Shown here piece after piece: positions 62,267 to 64,000 of a DNA stretch of 64,000 nucleotides (its first letter is position 1; the number at the start of each line of letters is the position of its first letter). This DNA is from Butyricicoccus sp. Marseille-Q5471. Lineage in GTDB: Bacteria; Bacillota; Clostridia; Oscillospirales; Butyricicoccaceae. The notes under the pieces were generated by a model. It saw nothing but the letters and a program-made list of their open reading frames with translations, was not told the DNA's origin and made no database searches. The stretch covers positions 1 to 64,000 of the forward strand of contig NZ_CATNVC010000007.1 of the NCBI RefSeq assembly GCF_951230135.1. Reading direction: 5' to 3'. Position numbers and translations under genes: made by a program.

Positions 62267-62635
62267 CTATTCTTCGCGAATGAATGACTCGTTTTTTGTT
62301 TCTGTTCTTTCCTTCTTTTCCTCCGTTGGGGCGTCTCCTCGTTTCTCTCGAAAGTCCAGAAAAAATACCGGAATGGCGTTCCTCGGTTTTCGTATGGCTC
62401 GATAGTACGTGGCGATGGCGTCTTGATAGATTGTTTCGCTGACCTCAATCTGTCGCTGCCGCAGAGCCGCATCCGATTCGTTTCGTCCGTCAAGTGGCCG
62501 GCTGCGATATAGGCTAAGCTGCCGCGCCGCTGTCTCTACGTCGAATCTGCACCGGGAGATCTGGCGCAGTGAGCAAAAAAAGCACCCAGCGACGCAGAAG
62601 ACGAAGATGCCTCCAACCAATACGATAAGCTCCAT
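62267..62635 (-). CDS. Small single-pass membrane protein with LemA-like tail
   Basis: This 122-residue protein starts with one hydrophobic segment (3-22; VLVGGIFVFCVAGCFFCSL). A charged region follows with RQRQIEVSETIYQDAIATYY and RAIRKPRNAIPVFFLDF (about 59-95). That resembles the end of LemA-family helices, where a conserved Tyr/Asn-rich helix precedes an aliphatic-Pro-Phe segment. The last 25 residues are mostly Lys, Glu and Thr. It is shorter than true LemA (about 180), so it may be a reduced relative. The start at 62635 is chosen because GGGAGGA lies just upstream; the frame is open to 62752. It is divergent from the LytTR-type regulator 190 bases away. Function is unknown; a membrane accessory role to that regulator is only a guess from position. 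Confidence 0.65.
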   Translation of the reverse strand: MELIVLVGGIFVFCVAGCFFCSLRQISRCRFDVETAARQLSLYRSRPLDGRNESDAALRQRQIEVSETIYQDAIATYYRAIRKPRNAIPVFFLDFREKRGDAPTEEKKERTETKNESFIREE

Positions 62636-62761
62636 ATCCTCCCTCCCTTGACTTTTCCCCAGTCTTTTGGTTACATAAATACATCTTAGCAGAAAAACTT
62701 TCCGCAAATCGTTACCTGCGTGAGATAGGTAGGAAACTGCATGAAATAGCAACCACAGGCG

Positions 62762-62790
62762 TTGAGGCCGGAGCGGTAGTGTGCTACAAT
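62762..62790 (+). promoter_or_regulatory. Sigma-A-like promoter of the LytTR response regulator gene
   Basis: TTGAGG (62762-62767), a 17-bp spacer and TACAAT (62785-62790) lie 35 bases before the ATG at 62826, which has the ribosome site TAGGGGGG. Both hexamers are close to consensus. Confidence 0.65.
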
Positions 62791-62825
62791 GAAATTATCT
62801 AGTCATTTGATTTAGGGGGGCTTTT

Positions 62826-64000
62826 ATGCGGCTTGCTGTCTATACCCAGAAAAAAGAAACCGCCAATCTCCTGTCGCAGCTGTTCGACCGATACAGGCAA
62901 GCTCAGGGGGGCGATTTGTCCTGCCGCTTATATGACAATGACGTGGAGCTGCTTTGCGACATGGTTCCCGGCGAATACGACGCGTTGTTTTTAGACGGAG
63001 GCTCATGGCCACGGTTGACGGAGGAGCTTCGGGAGCGGGACGGCCTGCTGCGCTTCATTGGCATCGTACCCTTACAGCAGAACGCAGCGCAGGCGGCGCG
63101 GACGCTCTGGTACTGTCTGCCCGATCCGGTCAGCGCGCTGTTTTTATTTCCCGTGTTGGACAGGCTTGCCGAAGAACTGAACTGCGCCAATGAGACGGGC
63201 ATTGTGATCAAAACCAAGAGCAGCGTGCTGCATCTGCCCTTTTCGGAGATTGAATATGTGGAGGTCATGGGCAGAAGCATTCTGTTTCATTTGCTCAACG
63301 GCAAGCTAGAGGAGATCTCCGGTAAATTTTCAGACTTCGAGGCACGGCTGCTGCTATGGCCCGACTTTTTCAAGGTGCACCGGGCCTATCTTGTCAATCT
63401 TCGGCACATTGCCAAGCTGACGGCGGATGGGGTTTTAACCCGCTCCGGCAGCTGGGTGCCGGTGTCACAGCTGCTGTACCCTCAGCTCAAAAAGGACTAT
63501 CTGGAAAGCTTGATGCTCCCCGAGGCCAAAAGCGATTCTCTGCCCCAACCGCCTACCAGGACGCACAGCGGCTACACCATTCTTTTGGTGGACGATGTGG
63601 CGCAGGAGCGCAGCCGTTGGGCGCAGGTGCTTATGGAGCACGGATGCGATACACGTATGGCATCAAACGGAGAAGAAGCTCTTGCTCTTGCGGAGCGGGA
63701 GCGGTTTGACTGCGTGATTTTAGACGTCAATCTTGGAAACGCCAGCGGCTTTGACCTGTGTGATGCGCTGCGACAGGCCACCGGCGCACCGGTGATATAT
63801 TTAAGCACGCTGTCCGACTGTGAGCACCAGACCCAGGGGTTTCTGACCGGCGGAACAGACTACATCACCAAGGATGTGACGCCAGAGCTGTTTTGGGTGA
63901 AGGTAGAGAGCCGGATTACGGCCCACGGCACTTTGCGCTCGGAGCTTTGCTCCGGGAACCTGCGCCTGGATCTCAAGCAGCGAAGGGCTTATTTGAAAGG
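62826..64000 (+). CDS. Composite response regulator: receiver-like, LytTR, receiver and start of a winged helix (partial)
   Basis: The frame is open from ATG 62826 to the window edge (391 codons seen). The N-terminal 115 residues look like a divergent receiver with a possible phospho-acceptor Asp57 (YDALFLDGG). Residues about 122-225 form a LytTR DNA-binding domain (LPFSEIEYVEVMGRSILFH, FFKVHRAYLVNLRHI). A full receiver follows at 250-365 with acidic Asp256/Asp257, phospho-acceptor Asp300 (CVILDVNLG), Thr328 region and Lys349. From about 372 the sequence (SGNLRLDLKQRRAYLK) starts an OmpR/PhoB-type winged helix. Two DNA-binding domains in one regulator is unusual. A good promoter and ribosome site precede it. 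Its kinase is not in the window. A neighbouring-gene fusion seems unlikely because no stop lies between the parts, but the missing end must be seen. Confidence 0.85.
   Translation, partial: MRLAVYTQKKETANLLSQLFDRYRQAQGGDLSCRLYDNDVELLCDMVPGEYDALFLDGGSWPRLTEELRERDGLLRFIGIVPLQQNAAQAARTLWYCLPDPVSALFLFPVLDRLAEELNCANETGIVIKTKSSVLHLPFSEIEYVEVMGRSILFHLLNGKLEEISGKFSDFEARLLLWPDFFKVHRAYLVNLRHIAKLTADGVLTRSGSWVPVSQLLYPQLKKDYLESLMLPEAKSDSLPQPPTRTHSGYTILLVDDVAQERSRWAQVLMEHGCDTRMASNGEEALALAERERFDCVILDVNLGNASGFDLCDALRQATGAPVIYLSTLSDCEHQTQGFLTGGTDYITKDVTPELFWVKVESRITAHGTLRSELCSGNLRLDLKQRRAYLK

Noticed and set aside
1-64000. CRISPR array, prophage or insertion sequence
   Set aside because: No regularly spaced direct repeats, transposase, integrase or phage structural genes were seen.

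Overview
The window looks like chromosome from an anaerobic, spore-forming member of the Clostridia, probably an Oscillospirales-type gut bacterium. This is inferred from four things: moderate GC content; a Csp protease/SleC spore-germination operon; oxygen-sensitive metabolism (a radical 2-hydroxyacyl-CoA dehydratase with its activator, and an anaerobic sulfatase-maturating enzyme); and S-layer-homology (SLH) surface proteins whose signal peptides share a VGMLPT-like motif. No species is claimed. I saw no rRNA, tRNA, CRISPR array or intact mobile element.

Layout. (1) 1-9228, minus strand: one long catabolic operon with a GPH-family sugar symporter, a Hyi-like isomerase, a Gfo/Idh/MocA dehydrogenase, a zinc alcohol dehydrogenase, a two-subunit transketolase, an iron alcohol dehydrogenase, a D-2-hydroxyacid dehydrogenase and a type II (archaeal-like) GAPDH cut by the window edge. 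A divergent AraC regulator (9886-10773) probably controls it. The substrate is unknown. (2) 10895-16296: an EvgS-like hybrid sensor kinase, the decayed remains of a second hybrid kinase, and a small Cro/CI-type regulator. (3) 16509-21592: a spore cortex-lytic enzyme (SleC), two subtilisin-like Csp proteases with complete triads, and a small upstream gene. (4) 21920-32096: an operon ordered like the fld/had Stickland clusters (permease, acyl-CoA dehydrogenase, class III CoA-transferase, dehydratase activator, two dehydratase subunits, EtfB, EtfA, second acyl-CoA dehydrogenase). It probably reduces an imported 2-hydroxy acid through its enoyl-CoA ester. A second SLC13 permease and a LysR regulator lie beside it, followed by an anaerobic sulfatase-maturating enzyme with no sulfatase nearby.

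(5) 36287-39580: a decayed stretch with a frameshifted LysR gene and an aldo/keto reductase interrupted by an in-frame TAG. (6) 39768-48573: an SLH-anchored metallophosphoesterase, then a sensory block of an AfuA/HptA-like lipoprotein, a YesN-type response regulator, a YesM-type kinase and a membrane-anchored sugar-binding-type protein. There are no ABC permease or ATPase genes, so the binding proteins look like sensors. (7) 49246-62130: a 3163-residue SLH surface protein and a secreted WG-repeat protein gene broken at four points. (8) 62267-64000: a small LemA-like membrane protein, and divergent from it an unusual response regulator (receiver-like, LytTR, receiver, start of a winged helix) that runs off the window.

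The most promising leads are the unassigned sugar operon, the fld-like operon with its own permease, the Hpt/Pgt-like sensory block next to a surface phosphatase, and the composite LytTR response regulator. All functions are read from motifs and gene order; no database search was possible.
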